Origin: Planctomycetota bacterium | Lineage (GTDB): Bacteria; Planctomycetota; UBA1135 | DNA length: 40,252 nt | Assembly (NCBI GenBank): GCA_003696625.1 | Contig: RFGR01000052.1 | Span: forward strand, 1-40,252 | Direction of reading: 5' to 3' | In this document: positions 1 through 7,906 of the stretch, piece by piece | How positions within the stretch are numbered: position 1 is the first letter of the stretch | Layout of the letters: each line of letters opens with the position of its first letter | Position numbers and translations under genes: made by a program | The notes under the pieces: model-generated | What the model saw: only the letters and a program-made list of their open reading frames with translations | What the model was told of the DNA's origin: nothing | Database searches by the model: none

Positions 1-295
1 CCGGCTCGAGGCCGCGGGCGCCGGCCGGGCCGGGCTCGAAGGAGGCCTCCAGCACCGTCCGGTGGACCAGCCGGCGGAGCCGGCCGTAGCCTCCCTCCTC
101 CGGCTCAATCTCGACCACGACTGGATGGCCGCTGGCTCGGGCGCGGTCGCGGCTGGAGGCGAAGAAGGCCGCGGCGGCGGCGCGCAGGCCGGTCGGGCCG
201 GGGTCGAAGCGTCCGGCCAGGACCATCGCGCTGCCGAGGATCACACCCAGCACGAACAGGACCAGCAGCAGCTCGAGCAGGGTGAAGCCGCGCAT
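1..295 (-). CDS. Type II secretion/type IV pilus-like pseudopilin, GspH-like (partial, 3' end outside window)
   Basis: The reading frame starts with ATG at 295 and runs off the left edge without a stop. The N-terminus is MRGFTLLELLLVL, a class III prepilin signal: Gly3 before Phe4, Glu at +5, then a hydrophobic helix to about residue 27. After this come about 70 residues with Ala/Arg-rich helix and a beta-type stretch (VVVEIEPEEGGYGRLRRL), the pattern of GspH/FimT minor pseudopilins. A prepilin peptidase would cleave after the Gly, and the product would join the tip of a periplasmic pseudopilus. Its start overlaps the stop of the GspG-like gene by one base (TGATG), so the two are translationally coupled in the secretion-like operon. 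GspI or another minor pilin are alternatives because the C-terminal half is missing. Confidence 0.8.
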   Translation of the reverse strand, partial: MRGFTLLELLLVLFVLGVILGSAMVLAGRFDPGPTGLRAAAAAFFASSRDRARASGHPVVVEIEPEEGGYGRLRRLVHRTVLEASFEPGPAGARGLEP

Positions 296-903
296 CAGCG
301 CCCGAAACTGGTCACGTCGTCCTCGCTGCCGAAGAGGCCGTCGGGGCCGGCGCTGATCAGCTGGAAGCCCCCGGCCGCCTCCCAGCCGCCGGTGGTCGGG
401 TGGCGGACGGCGACGACCCGCTGCTCCGCCAGCTCCCCCTCCGGGCCGGCCAGGTAGGTGACCTCCGCGCCGTAGTGGAGGGAGTCGAAGTAGGCGACCG
501 GATTGCCCCAGGGGTCGCCGAGTTCGAACAGCTGCCGGGTCGGCAGCATCGTGAGCTGCTTGCGGGTCTCGTCGCCGTCGGTGTCGACCAGCCACTCCTG
601 GTCCGGGCGCGAGCCGGCGTACTCGGGATGGAAGAGGGCCAGGAACAAGGCCTCGGAGCCGGCGTTGATCTCGTTCATCGCCGCCCCGCTCGGCAGCCGG
701 TCGTCGGGGTACTGGCCCTCGGCGGCGCGGAAGGCCTCGATCGCGCCGGCCAGGACCTGCAGCCGCTGCTTGCACTCCTTGACCTTGGCCTGGCCGAAGA
801 CGTTGCCGCCGGTGAAGGCGAGGTAGGCCATCAGAATGCCGAGGATGACCATCACGATCATCAGCTCGAGCAGGGTGAAGCCGCGGGCGGATGAGGCGCT
901 CAT
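295..903 (-). CDS. Major pseudopilin, GspG-like
   Basis: A protein of 202 residues. The class III leader ends at Gly8 (SSARG/FTLLEL) with Glu13 at mature position +5, followed by a single hydrophobic helix to about residue 30 and a charged helix (QAKVKECKQRLQ). The C-terminal half carries the GspG hallmarks: GDPWGNPVAYFD near 132-143 and an acidic loop near the end (SAGPDGLFGSEDDV), which in GspG binds calcium. It is longer than the usual 130-150 residues, with extra loop sequence around 75-125. The ATG at 903 overlaps the TGA of the upstream TPR gene in an ATGA junction. Family knowledge: GspG forms the shaft of the type II secretion pseudopilus. The role here as major subunit is inferred from these motifs. 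Confidence 0.85.
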   Translation of the reverse strand: MSASSARGFTLLELMIVMVILGILMAYLAFTGGNVFGQAKVKECKQRLQVLAGAIEAFRAAEGQYPDDRLPSGAAMNEINAGSEALFLALFHPEYAGSRPDQEWLVDTDGDETRKQLTMLPTRQLFELGDPWGNPVAYFDSLHYGAEVTYLAGPEGELAEQRVVAVRHPTTGGWEAAGGFQLISAGPDGLFGSEDDVTSFGR

Positions 904-3578
904 CGGGGCAGGGCGTAGACCAGCTCGACCCGTTCGAGGGCGGTGTCGACCGGCAGCGCGTTGAGGGTGCGGGCGTAGAGGCTGATCGCGAGCTGGCCGG
1001 AAGGGGAACGCAGCGCGGTCACCCCGTCCGAGAAGAGGGTCTCACCGGCAGCGGTGACGGTCAGCACCGGCGGGGTCTGCTCGCGGTCGAGGACGAAGGA
1101 GACCTCGATCGGCTGGCCGGCGGCTGCGCCGACGGCGGCCTCCCCGCGCAGCGGCTCGGCGGTGCCGCTCCGGGTCAGCCAGCGCAGGCGGCCCTCGGGT
1201 CCGCGGTAGACCCGGAACTGCCAGGTGGCGCGGCCGCGGCTGTTCTCGAGCGAGAGCATCAAGCCGCCTTCGCCCCGCTGCTCGGGCCCGACGACGAAGA
1301 CGGCGTCGAGCGAGCGGAAGTCGAGCGCCCGGACCGTGCGCAGGGCGCGGGTCATGCTCTCGCCGGTGGCGCGGTGGGTGCCGCGGATGACCAGCCGCCC
1401 GCCTTCCAACCGCGGTTCGACCCCGGCCCGGGCCTGGCTGCGTACGTCCCACTGCGGCCGCGGCTTCTCGCCCTCGAACTCGTCGGTCCAGCGGACCAGG
1501 CGGGCGTGCTCGGCGATCCGCGCCTGCCAGGTGCGGGCGTGGACCGCCTGCGGGTCGTCCTCCCGGTCGGCCAGGGCGTCGAGCAGGAGGGCGTACTCGG
1601 CCACCGCCCCGGCGACGTCGCCCTCCAGATAGGCCGCCCAGGCGGCGACGTTCCGGACCGCCGCCGCCGGCGCGCCGCCCTCGGCCGCGGCCAGGGCCTC
1701 GCGGGCCTCCTCCGGCCGGCCGAAGGCGAGCAGGTTGATCGCCCGCCGGAGGGCGATTCCGGCCCACTCCGGTGCCTCGGTCTGGGCCCGCCGGAGGGCG
1801 ACCTCGGCCACCGCGTGGCGGCCCTCCTCGTGGAGCAGCCAGCCCAGTTCGCCGAGGGCGGCGGCGCAGTGGGAGCTGAGCCCGACCAGGGCCCGGAAGT
1901 CGGCGCGGGCGGTCTCGAACTCGCCGGCCTGGCGGGCCCAGCGGCCGCGCAAGTAGCGGGCGTAGGGCAGCTCCGGATCCTGCTCGAGGGCCTCGGCCAG
2001 CCGCAGCCGGGCCTCGTCGGCGTGGCCGAGCCGGTCGAGCCAGAAGGCCTCGGCGGCCAGGGCCGGAGCCGACTCGAGGACCGGCGCCGCCGCCGCCGCC
2101 GCCCGCAGGTCGCGGATCACCTCGGCCGCCGGCGCCGCGACGGCGCCGCCGCAGATCCCGCGCAGGTAGAGCAGGCGCCAGTCGCCGGCGAAGGTCTGCA
2201 CCCCCTCCACGGCGGCGGCGTAGGCGCGCTCGAAGTCCCCCTGCAGATAGAGGGCCGCGACCTCGCCGCAGCGCCCGAGGGCGGCGCCGGCGGCGCCGCC
2301 GCCGGCGCTCTGGACGTCGCGGTAGTCGGCCAGGGCGCCGGCGAAGTCGCCGCTGCGGAGCCGGGCCAGGCCGAGGGCGGCGCCGTGGCGGAGAGCCGCC
2401 GCCGAGCTGCGACTGGCGTGGAAAGAGAGCGACCGCTCGAGGATCGGCGCCGCCTCCTCGGGCCGGCCGAGGGCGATCAGGGCCTCGCCCAGCGCCAGCG
2501 GCGCCGAGGGATCGCCGTCGGCCAGATCGACCGCCTGCCGGTAGCGCTCGACCGCCTCCTCGCGCAGGCCGAGGCGCTCGAGGATCCGGCCGAGCCGCAC
2601 CAGCGGCGCCGCCCGCCGCCGGAAGGCGCCGACCGGCACCTCGAGGCCGAGGTCGGGCAGCGGTCCGGCGGCCTCGATCCCGCTCAGCCGGGTGTAGAGG
2701 GCGAAGGCCTCGTCGAAGCGGAAGGTGCGCTCCCAGACCTCGCCCAGGGCCATCCAGGTGGCGACGTCGTTCGGGGCCAGCGCCACCCCGGCGCGGGCGA
2801 CCTCCTCGGCCCGGACGAAGGCCAGCGGCTCGCGCAGGCCCTGGTCGAGCAGCCAGCGGACGAACTCGAGCCGCTCCTTGATCGCTCCGGCCGAGGGGCT
2901 GAGGGCCCGGGTCCGGAGTTCGATTCGATTGCGCAGGGTGTCGGCGAAGGCGAAGGCCTGGTAGCGGTCGGGGCCGTACTCCTGGACGCCGAAGCGCTCC
3001 TCACCGGTGCGGGGATCGACCTCCTGGAAGAGGACGGTGTCGCGGCCGGGGACGAGGTCGTAACGGTTTTCGTTCAGGATCCGCCCCCAGAGGACCGTCC
3101 GGGCGTCGAGCCGGAGCTGGTCGTACTGGGCCTCGTACCCCTCGCCGGCGGCGGCGAAGGACTCCGGCTCCGCCGGGTCGAGACCGGCCTCGTCGGCCCC
3201 CTCCTCCTCGCCACTGTCGATCAGCTCGTCGATGCCGCCGGGCGGCAGCGGCGGCTGGACCAGCAGGTGGCGGCTCCACCAGGCCGGCCCGGCGTCCGGA
3301 ACCGGCGGCGGCAGCAAGGCGGCCAGCGGACCGAGCGGCGGCGGCGGCAGCTCGAGCGGCGGCAGCGGCTCGACCTCGCGGGGTTCGCGGAACGGATCGC
3401 GGATCCGGTCACCGGCGCCGAGCGAGACGACCGGGTCGAGCGGCCCCGCTTCCGGCAGCTCGAGGGCGCGCGAGCGCGGCCGGACCTTGCGCGGCGCCTC
3501 GGTGTCGCCGACCAACCCCCAGCCGAGCAGGGCCAGGAACAGGACGGTCAGCAGCAGCAGGATCTGTTCGCGCTTCAC
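900..3578 (-). CDS. Membrane-anchored TPR protein with lectin-like C-terminal domain in secretion-like operon
   Basis: A protein of 892 residues starting at GTG 3578, whose first bases overlap the upstream TGA (GTGA). Residues 5-22 are one hydrophobic segment (N-in anchor). A DPF motif at 61-63 and a proline-rich linker (about 69-110) recall the region after the membrane helix in PilP/GspC. From about 240 to 690 there are repeated helical hairpins with TPR spacing (for example LVRLGRILERLGLREEAVER). From about 694 to the end is an all-beta domain (WTDEFEG, LEGGRLVIRG, LMLSLENSRGRATWQFRVY) that looks like a concanavalin/LamG-type sandwich. Position in the operon is where a GspC/PilP connector could sit. 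The combination of anchor, TPR and beta-sandwich is not a standard secretion subunit. I infer an extracytoplasmic scaffold or substrate/cell-wall contact role. Confidence 0.7.
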   Translation of the reverse strand: MKREQILLLLTVLFLALLGWGLVGDTEAPRKVRPRSRALELPEAGPLDPVVSLGAGDRIRDPFREPREVEPLPPLELPPPPLGPLAALLPPPVPDAGPAWWSRHLLVQPPLPPGGIDELIDSGEEEGADEAGLDPAEPESFAAAGEGYEAQYDQLRLDARTVLWGRILNENRYDLVPGRDTVLFQEVDPRTGEERFGVQEYGPDRYQAFAFADTLRNRIELRTRALSPSAGAIKERLEFVRWLLDQGLREPLAFVRAEEVARAGVALAPNDVATWMALGEVWERTFRFDEAFALYTRLSGIEAAGPLPDLGLEVPVGAFRRRAAPLVRLGRILERLGLREEAVERYRQAVDLADGDPSAPLALGEALIALGRPEEAAPILERSLSFHASRSSAAALRHGAALGLARLRSGDFAGALADYRDVQSAGGGAAGAALGRCGEVAALYLQGDFERAYAAAVEGVQTFAGDWRLLYLRGICGGAVAAPAAEVIRDLRAAAAAAPVLESAPALAAEAFWLDRLGHADEARLRLAEALEQDPELPYARYLRGRWARQAGEFETARADFRALVGLSSHCAAALGELGWLLHEEGRHAVAEVALRRAQTEAPEWAGIALRRAINLLAFGRPEEAREALAAAEGGAPAAAVRNVAAWAAYLEGDVAGAVAEYALLLDALADREDDPQAVHARTWQARIAEHARLVRWTDEFEGEKPRPQWDVRSQARAGVEPRLEGGRLVIRGTHRATGESMTRALRTVRALDFRSLDAVFVVGPEQRGEGGLMLSLENSRGRATWQFRVYRGPEGRLRWLTRSGTAEPLRGEAAVGAAAGQPIEVSFVLDREQTPPVLTVTAAGETLFSDGVTALRSPSGQLAISLYARTLNALPVDTALERVELVYALPR

Positions 3579-4351
3579 GCCTCTTCCTCCTCCTCGGCGA
3601 CGGCGGGCAGCGGCGCCGCCTCGAAGCGGAGCGCGACCCGCCGCTCCCCGGTCTTGCGGTCGGCCGGCAGGACTTCGAAACCGATCAGTCCGAGCGGCGG
3701 CTCGGCGCCGACCAGCGCCGACAGGAAGGGGTCGAGGGCCTCACCCGGCAGGACCACGTCCAGCGACACCGGGGTCAGGTCCAGGACCTGGTCCCGGCGC
3801 TTCTTCCGGCGGGTCTCGATCCGGATGTCTTCGATCCGACGGGCGCCGGCGCCGATCGCCGCCCGCACCACCCGGTCGACGACGTAGAAGCCGCGCAGGA
3901 CCCGGGCGATCGCCTGGGCCTGGGTCGGCGACTCGGCCGGCAGGCCGAGCGAGTCGTCGAGGTCGACGTCGTTGAGCAGGGCCAGGCCGGTGAGTTCGCT
4001 CCGGCGGCGGCCGGTGAATTCGATGTAGTGCCGGCTCGGCGACTGGCCGGGGGCAGGGGCGAAGTCGGCGAAGGCCGGATCACCGGCCGACGGCGGCAGC
4101 GACAGCTCCGCCAGCTCCCGCGCCCGCTGTTCCAGGTCGGCCAGGACCCGCTCGGCCCGGGCGACCTCGTTGGCCGGCACGTGGGCCTTGCTCAAGGCGT
4201 TGCTCGAGGCCCGGATCGACCGCTCGTGGGCCGCGATGTCGGCGCCGGCCGTCCGCGAGACCACCGCCCGCCCGATCAGGAACAGGAGCAGACCGACGGC
4301 GACGCCGGTCAGGAACCGGCGGTTGTTCTGCCAGAAGGCGTCGAAGTTCAT
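3575..4351 (-). CDS. GspM/PilO-like inner-membrane assembly protein
   Basis: A protein of 258 residues from ATG 4351, overlapping the stop of the GspL-like gene by four bases (ATGA). It has a short cytoplasmic N-terminus, one membrane helix (residues 13-31), a helical/coiled-coil stretch to about residue 80, and a C-terminal alpha/beta region of ferredoxin-like character with alternating strands (VLDLTPVSLDVVLPGE, GFEVLPADRKTGERRVALRFEA). This topology and its place directly after an actin-like/PilN-like gene match PilO of type IV pili or GspM of type II secretion. No sequence motif clinches the family, so the call rests on topology and synteny. The C-terminus ends in a glutamate run (EEEEEA). 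Confidence 0.65.
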   Translation of the reverse strand: MNFDAFWQNNRRFLTGVAVGLLLFLIGRAVVSRTAGADIAAHERSIRASSNALSKAHVPANEVARAERVLADLEQRARELAELSLPPSAGDPAFADFAPAPGQSPSRHYIEFTGRRRSELTGLALLNDVDLDDSLGLPAESPTQAQAIARVLRGFYVVDRVVRAAIGAGARRIEDIRIETRRKKRRDQVLDLTPVSLDVVLPGEALDPFLSALVGAEPPLGLIGFEVLPADRKTGERRVALRFEAAPLPAVAEEEEEA

Positions 4352-6003
4352 CGCTCCTCCTCCGGCGCCTCGTCCGCGCCCGCCGGCGCTGCCAACAGGT
4401 TGGCGGTCAAGGTCCACTCGAAGGAGCCGGATCGGGGCGCGGAACTCATCCGCACCGCGTTCTCGCCGTCGGCGAGGCGGCTCTTGATCCGCTCGGCGAA
4501 ACTGGTGAAGGAGGTCTCGGCGTAGAGCTCGGAGTCCATGCCGCGGCCGCGGGCCTGGACCACCGGCACCACCCCCGAATCGACGCCCCAGTCCTTGCCC
4601 GGCTGGAGTTCGACCAGCATCGAGTCCACCCAGAGGTTGGGCGGCAGGTCCGCCTCGAGGACGGCCAGGAACTCCTCCGCGCTCCGCCGCAGGGCGAAGC
4701 GGGAGGAGAGGTCCTCGACCACCGCGAGCTGGCGCTCGATGTCGGCCTGCAGCCGTTCGGCCCGCTGGTCGTTCCGCTCGGCGGCGGCCAGGTCGCGCTT
4801 GAGGCGGGCGGCGTGGCGGCCCAAGTCTTCGGCGTGGGCCGAGGTGAGGACGAAGTCGGCGACCAGGAAACCGGCCGCCAGCACCCCGGCGGCGACCGAG
4901 TAGATCCCGCGCTGGCGGAAGTCGCGCCGGCGCCGGGCGGCGGCGGGCAGGATCTCGAGCGCGTAGAGGTCGGGATCGGCGGCGCTCAGGGCCAGTCCCA
5001 GGACCACCGCGGCCCCCGGGCCGTCGGCCTCGAGTCGCTCGAACTGGTCCTCGGGCAGGGCGGAGGCGTCCACCATCGCCACCGGGTTCCAGACCTCGAC
5101 CGGCAGCCCGAGGCGGTCGCCGAGGAAGTCGGTCAGCCCGTTGGCGGCGGCGCCGCCGCCGGTCAGGAGCACCCGCTCGAGGCGCAGGTCGCGCAGGCGG
5201 GCCTGGGCCTTGCAGAGCGAGATCACCCCGCCGAGGAGGGTCGGCAGCGGATCGTAGAGGGCGAGCACCGGCCGGGTCACCCGCTCGGCGTCGACCCCGA
5301 GGCGGGCGCCCAGCCCGGCCCGCAGGTCGAGGTGCCGGTGGATCAACCGCTCGGCCCGGCCCGGATCGGTGCCGAGCCGCTCGGCCAGGGTCCGGTCCCG
5401 CTTCTCGAGCGAAGTCGTGACCGAGCGGGCGAAGAACAGCTCGGTGCCGCGGACCAGGGCGAGGTCGAGGGTGCCGGCGCCGACGTTGGCGATCAGCGTG
5501 GTCTCGGGCGCGTGGTCGCCGAGGGTCAGGTAGGCGTTGTAGAGGGCGATCGAGTTCGGGCTGAAAGCCTGGACCGGCAGCCGACCGAGGGCGTCGATCC
5601 ACTCGTCCAACACCTCCTCCTTGATCAGGGCGAGCAGGATGGTGTCGTCTTCGTCCAGCTCCTTGGGGACCGGCAGCAGGTTGTAGCTGACGGCCATCGC
5701 CTGGCCGGAGCGGGATTCGATCTCCCGCACCTCGAACTCCATCAGCCGCTCCAGCCGCCAGTCCTCAACCTGCGGCACCGGCAGGTACTTCATCATCACC
5801 TCCGAGCCGGTCAGACCGACCCGGACCGGGGCCGACTTGAGACGGGCGGCGCCGAAGGCGTCGGCGGCGACCTCGAGCGGGGAGTCCCCCGGCGCCACCG
5901 GCACGGAGTGGTAGCGGCCGAGGGCGATCTCGCCGTGGCGGCGGCGGATCTCGGCGAAGCGGACGCGGCTGCGCCCGGGATCGAGGCCAGCTCCTCGGCT
6001 CAT
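4348..6003 (-). CDS. GspL-like protein: PilM-type actin fold fused to PilN-type membrane domain
   Basis: A protein of 551 residues. Residues 1-345 form a PilM/FtsA-type actin-like ATPase fold: the phosphate-loop-like NVGAGTLDLALVRG at 173-186 and the adenosine-loop TGGGAAANGL at 281-290 are clear. Residues 367-387 are one membrane helix (IYSVAAGVLAAGFLVADFVL), 390-435 a coiled coil, and 440-535 a periplasmic alpha/beta domain like PilN. PilM and PilN are separate in type IV pili, while GspL joins the same two halves, so GspL is the closer analogue. It would couple the cytoplasmic assembly ATPase to the periplasmic platform. It starts at ATG 6003, one base after the stop of the FHA gene, and overlaps the GspM-like gene downstream. 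No assembly ATPase, platform protein or secretin lies in the window. Confidence 0.8.
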   Translation of the reverse strand: MSRGAGLDPGRSRVRFAEIRRRHGEIALGRYHSVPVAPGDSPLEVAADAFGAARLKSAPVRVGLTGSEVMMKYLPVPQVEDWRLERLMEFEVREIESRSGQAMAVSYNLLPVPKELDEDDTILLALIKEEVLDEWIDALGRLPVQAFSPNSIALYNAYLTLGDHAPETTLIANVGAGTLDLALVRGTELFFARSVTTSLEKRDRTLAERLGTDPGRAERLIHRHLDLRAGLGARLGVDAERVTRPVLALYDPLPTLLGGVISLCKAQARLRDLRLERVLLTGGGAAANGLTDFLGDRLGLPVEVWNPVAMVDASALPEDQFERLEADGPGAAVVLGLALSAADPDLYALEILPAAARRRRDFRQRGIYSVAAGVLAAGFLVADFVLTSAHAEDLGRHAARLKRDLAAAERNDQRAERLQADIERQLAVVEDLSSRFALRRSAEEFLAVLEADLPPNLWVDSMLVELQPGKDWGVDSGVVPVVQARGRGMDSELYAETSFTSFAERIKSRLADGENAVRMSSAPRSGSFEWTLTANLLAAPAGADEAPEEER

Positions 6004-6004
6004 C

Positions 6005-7762
6005 TCAGCTCTCCAGCCAGGCCGCGAGGGCGGGGTAGGCGCGACGGAGCGCGCTCAGGAGTCGGGACCGGTAGGCGGCGGCGCGCTCGCGGCGGTCTTC
6101 GCCGAGGCGGTCGGCCTCGCTGCCGAGGACGGCGGCCATCTCCTGCGCCTCGCGCTCGAGGTCGGTGCCCGGAAAGCGGGCGGCCAGCTCGGCGGCGGTC
6201 CGTTGCAGGCGCCGCATCTCCCCCTCGGCGGCCAGGAAGATCGCCTCGGCGACCTCTTGCTCGAGCCGGGCGAACTCCTCCCGGCCGGCGGCGATGGCCG
6301 CGTCGCGGGCGGCCTCGGCCGCCGCCACCTCCTGCTCGTCCACCGGCCAGGCGAAGAGCAGTTCGCGGGCGGCGGCGAGCAACCCGGCGGTGTCGCCTTC
6401 CTGCGCCGCCCGGCGCACGGCCCGATCGAGCCGCGCCGCCTCGGCCAGGGCCTCGTCCAGCCGCCAGGTGAAGCGGAAAGACGGCGGATCCGGGAAGAAC
6501 AGGCCGTCCGGCCCGGAGAAGGCGGCCGCCGGCTGCTCGAAACGGGCCCAGAGGCGGGTGCTGCCGCGGAGCAGGAGGCCGGTGACGGCGGGCAGTTCGC
6601 CGCCGGCCCGGGCCTCCACCGGCGGTCCGCCCTCGACCAGGGCCAGGAGGGTCTGGTCCGGTCCGGGCGCCAACCGCAGCCAGTCGCCGCCGGCCTGGAA
6701 GGACAGACCGTCCGGCGAGGCCCTCCAGTCGCCGGCGGCGCCGGCGGCGTCGAACAGCCGCTCTCCCTGCCGATTCAGGATCAGGTTGGCGCCGGCGGCG
6801 ACGACCTCCCAGCCGACCTGGGGCCGTTCGGCGGCCGCCTTCGCCTCGCCCTCCTCGACCCGAAGGGCGCGCACCGTGGCGCCCGGCTCGAGGCGGAGGC
6901 CGACTCGGCACCAGCCGGCCCGGTCGCAGGGCAGGGTGATCGAGGAGGCGGCCGCGCCGAGGTCCGGGCCCGACCAGACCGCGGCGGCCCGGTCCCCGTC
7001 CTCGGGCCCGAACTCGACCAGCGGCCAGACCCGGCCGCCGCCGGTCTCGGCCTGGAAGACCAGGGTGCAGGCGGCCGGCTCGATCCGGGTGGCCAGCACC
7101 GCCCGAGCCGGCGCCGGCCCGGCCGCGCGCAGGGCGCCGTCGGCGATGGACAGGCCGGGGCCGAGCTGCCAGGAGGCGGCCGACTCCGAGTCGAAGGCGC
7201 CGAGCCCGCCGAGGAGGTCGTTCGGACCGGCGGCCGGACCGCCGCCGGCCGGCGCCGCCGGGGCCGCCGCCGACTCGGCGCCGGCGCCGTCGTCCAGGCG
7301 CGGCAGGAGGAACCAGGTCGCGGCCGCGATCGCAGCCAGCAGGAGGACGAAGACCAGCGGCCCGCCGCGGCGCCGGCCGCTCAGGGCCTCCCGCACCGCC
7401 CGTTCGTGCAGGTCCCGGTCGGCCGCCGCGGCCGCCGGCTCCCCGCCGCCGGCTTCGGGCGGGGCCGCGTCGGCCGGGTCGAGCAGCCGGAGGCGGATGT
7501 CCCCCAGCCGAAGTTCGGTGCCCGGGAACCACTCGCCCTCCTGGACCTTGAGACCGCCGGACCAGGTGCCGTTCGTGGAGCCGAGGTCCCGGAACCGGAC
7601 TCGGCCGTCCTCGCCGATCACGAGTTCGAGGTGACGGCCGGACACCGCCGCCCCCGACAGGACCAGGTCGGCCGAGGAGTGGCGGCCGACGAGGAAGGTG
7701 CCGGCGCCGAACTCAGCGACCCGGCCTTCCTCGGGGCCGTTGAGGACTTGGAAGCGGTTCAT
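6005..7762 (-). CDS. FHA-domain transmembrane protein heading the secretion-like operon
   Basis: A protein of 585 residues. An FHA domain fills residues 1-95, with the phosphothreonine-binding residues conserved: GRHS at 26-29, SGRH at 41-44 and NGT at 64-66. A basic stretch (GRRRGG) and a membrane helix follow at 133-153. Beyond this is an Ala/Pro linker, a beta-rich region (about 185-430) and a charged coiled-coil C-terminus (about 440-580). FHA domains bind phosphothreonine, so the cytoplasmic part probably reads a Ser/Thr kinase signal; a kinase gene lies about 3 kb away at 10908-11903. The order FHA, membrane helix, periplasmic domain resembles the ring proteins YscD/PrgH of type III secretion, but only in layout. 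As first gene of the operon it may control or anchor the complex. Confidence 0.8.
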   Translation of the reverse strand: MNRFQVLNGPEEGRVAEFGAGTFLVGRHSSADLVLSGAAVSGRHLELVIGEDGRVRFRDLGSTNGTWSGGLKVQEGEWFPGTELRLGDIRLRLLDPADAAPPEAGGGEPAAAAADRDLHERAVREALSGRRRGGPLVFVLLLAAIAAATWFLLPRLDDGAGAESAAAPAAPAGGGPAAGPNDLLGGLGAFDSESAASWQLGPGLSIADGALRAAGPAPARAVLATRIEPAACTLVFQAETGGGRVWPLVEFGPEDGDRAAAVWSGPDLGAAASSITLPCDRAGWCRVGLRLEPGATVRALRVEEGEAKAAAERPQVGWEVVAAGANLILNRQGERLFDAAGAAGDWRASPDGLSFQAGGDWLRLAPGPDQTLLALVEGGPPVEARAGGELPAVTGLLLRGSTRLWARFEQPAAAFSGPDGLFFPDPPSFRFTWRLDEALAEAARLDRAVRRAAQEGDTAGLLAAARELLFAWPVDEQEVAAAEAARDAAIAAGREEFARLEQEVAEAIFLAAEGEMRRLQRTAAELAARFPGTDLEREAQEMAAVLGSEADRLGEDRRERAAAYRSRLLSALRRAYPALAAWLES

Positions 7763-7803
7763 GCAGAGCGGGGGGAATCCTCCGAACCTCCGATCGGGCC
7801 GGC

Positions 7804-7832
7804 AGTCTAGAGGGCCGCCCGGAGCCGGGCAA
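7804..7832 (-). promoter_or_regulatory. Probable sigma-70 type promoter of the FHA/secretion operon
   Basis: On the minus strand a TTGCCC hexamer (7832-7827) stands 17 bases before TAGACT (7809-7804). The spacer contains an inverted repeat GCCCG-GAGC-CGGGC (7817-7830) that reaches into the -35 box and could be an operator. Transcription should start near 7797, giving a leader of about 35 bases, unlike the leaderless neighbours. Confidence 0.5.
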
Positions 7833-7892
7833 AAGGACCGGCGCCCCGGGGCCGACCGGATTCCGCCTCCTATCCGCCGCCCGGCCGGGAGT

Positions 7893-7898
7893 TACGAT
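7893..7898 (+). promoter_or_regulatory. -10 like element of rsmE (leaderless type)
   Basis: TACGAT ends eight bases before the GTG at 7907. No Shine-Dalgarno sequence fits in between. The spacing predicts transcription starting at or next to the start codon. Confidence 0.5.
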
Positions 7899-7906
7899 TC
7901 CCGACC

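Noticed and set aside
891-3887. Very long open frame of 998 codons on the plus strand opposite the TPR gene
   Set aside because: In this GC-rich DNA stop codons are rare in all frames. The translation is low-complexity and domain-free, while the minus strand encodes clear TPR repeats with a coupled start and stop.
4348-6003. GspL-like protein as a novel PilM-PilN gene fusion
   Set aside because: The same topology is standard in GspL of type II secretion, so the fusion itself is not new; only its operon partners are unusual.
7817-7833. Hairpin followed by AAAA as an intrinsic terminator
   Set aside because: The stem is only five base pairs and the run is A, not T, on the plus strand; on the minus strand the T-run precedes the hairpin. 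It lies between divergent genes, where no terminator is expected.
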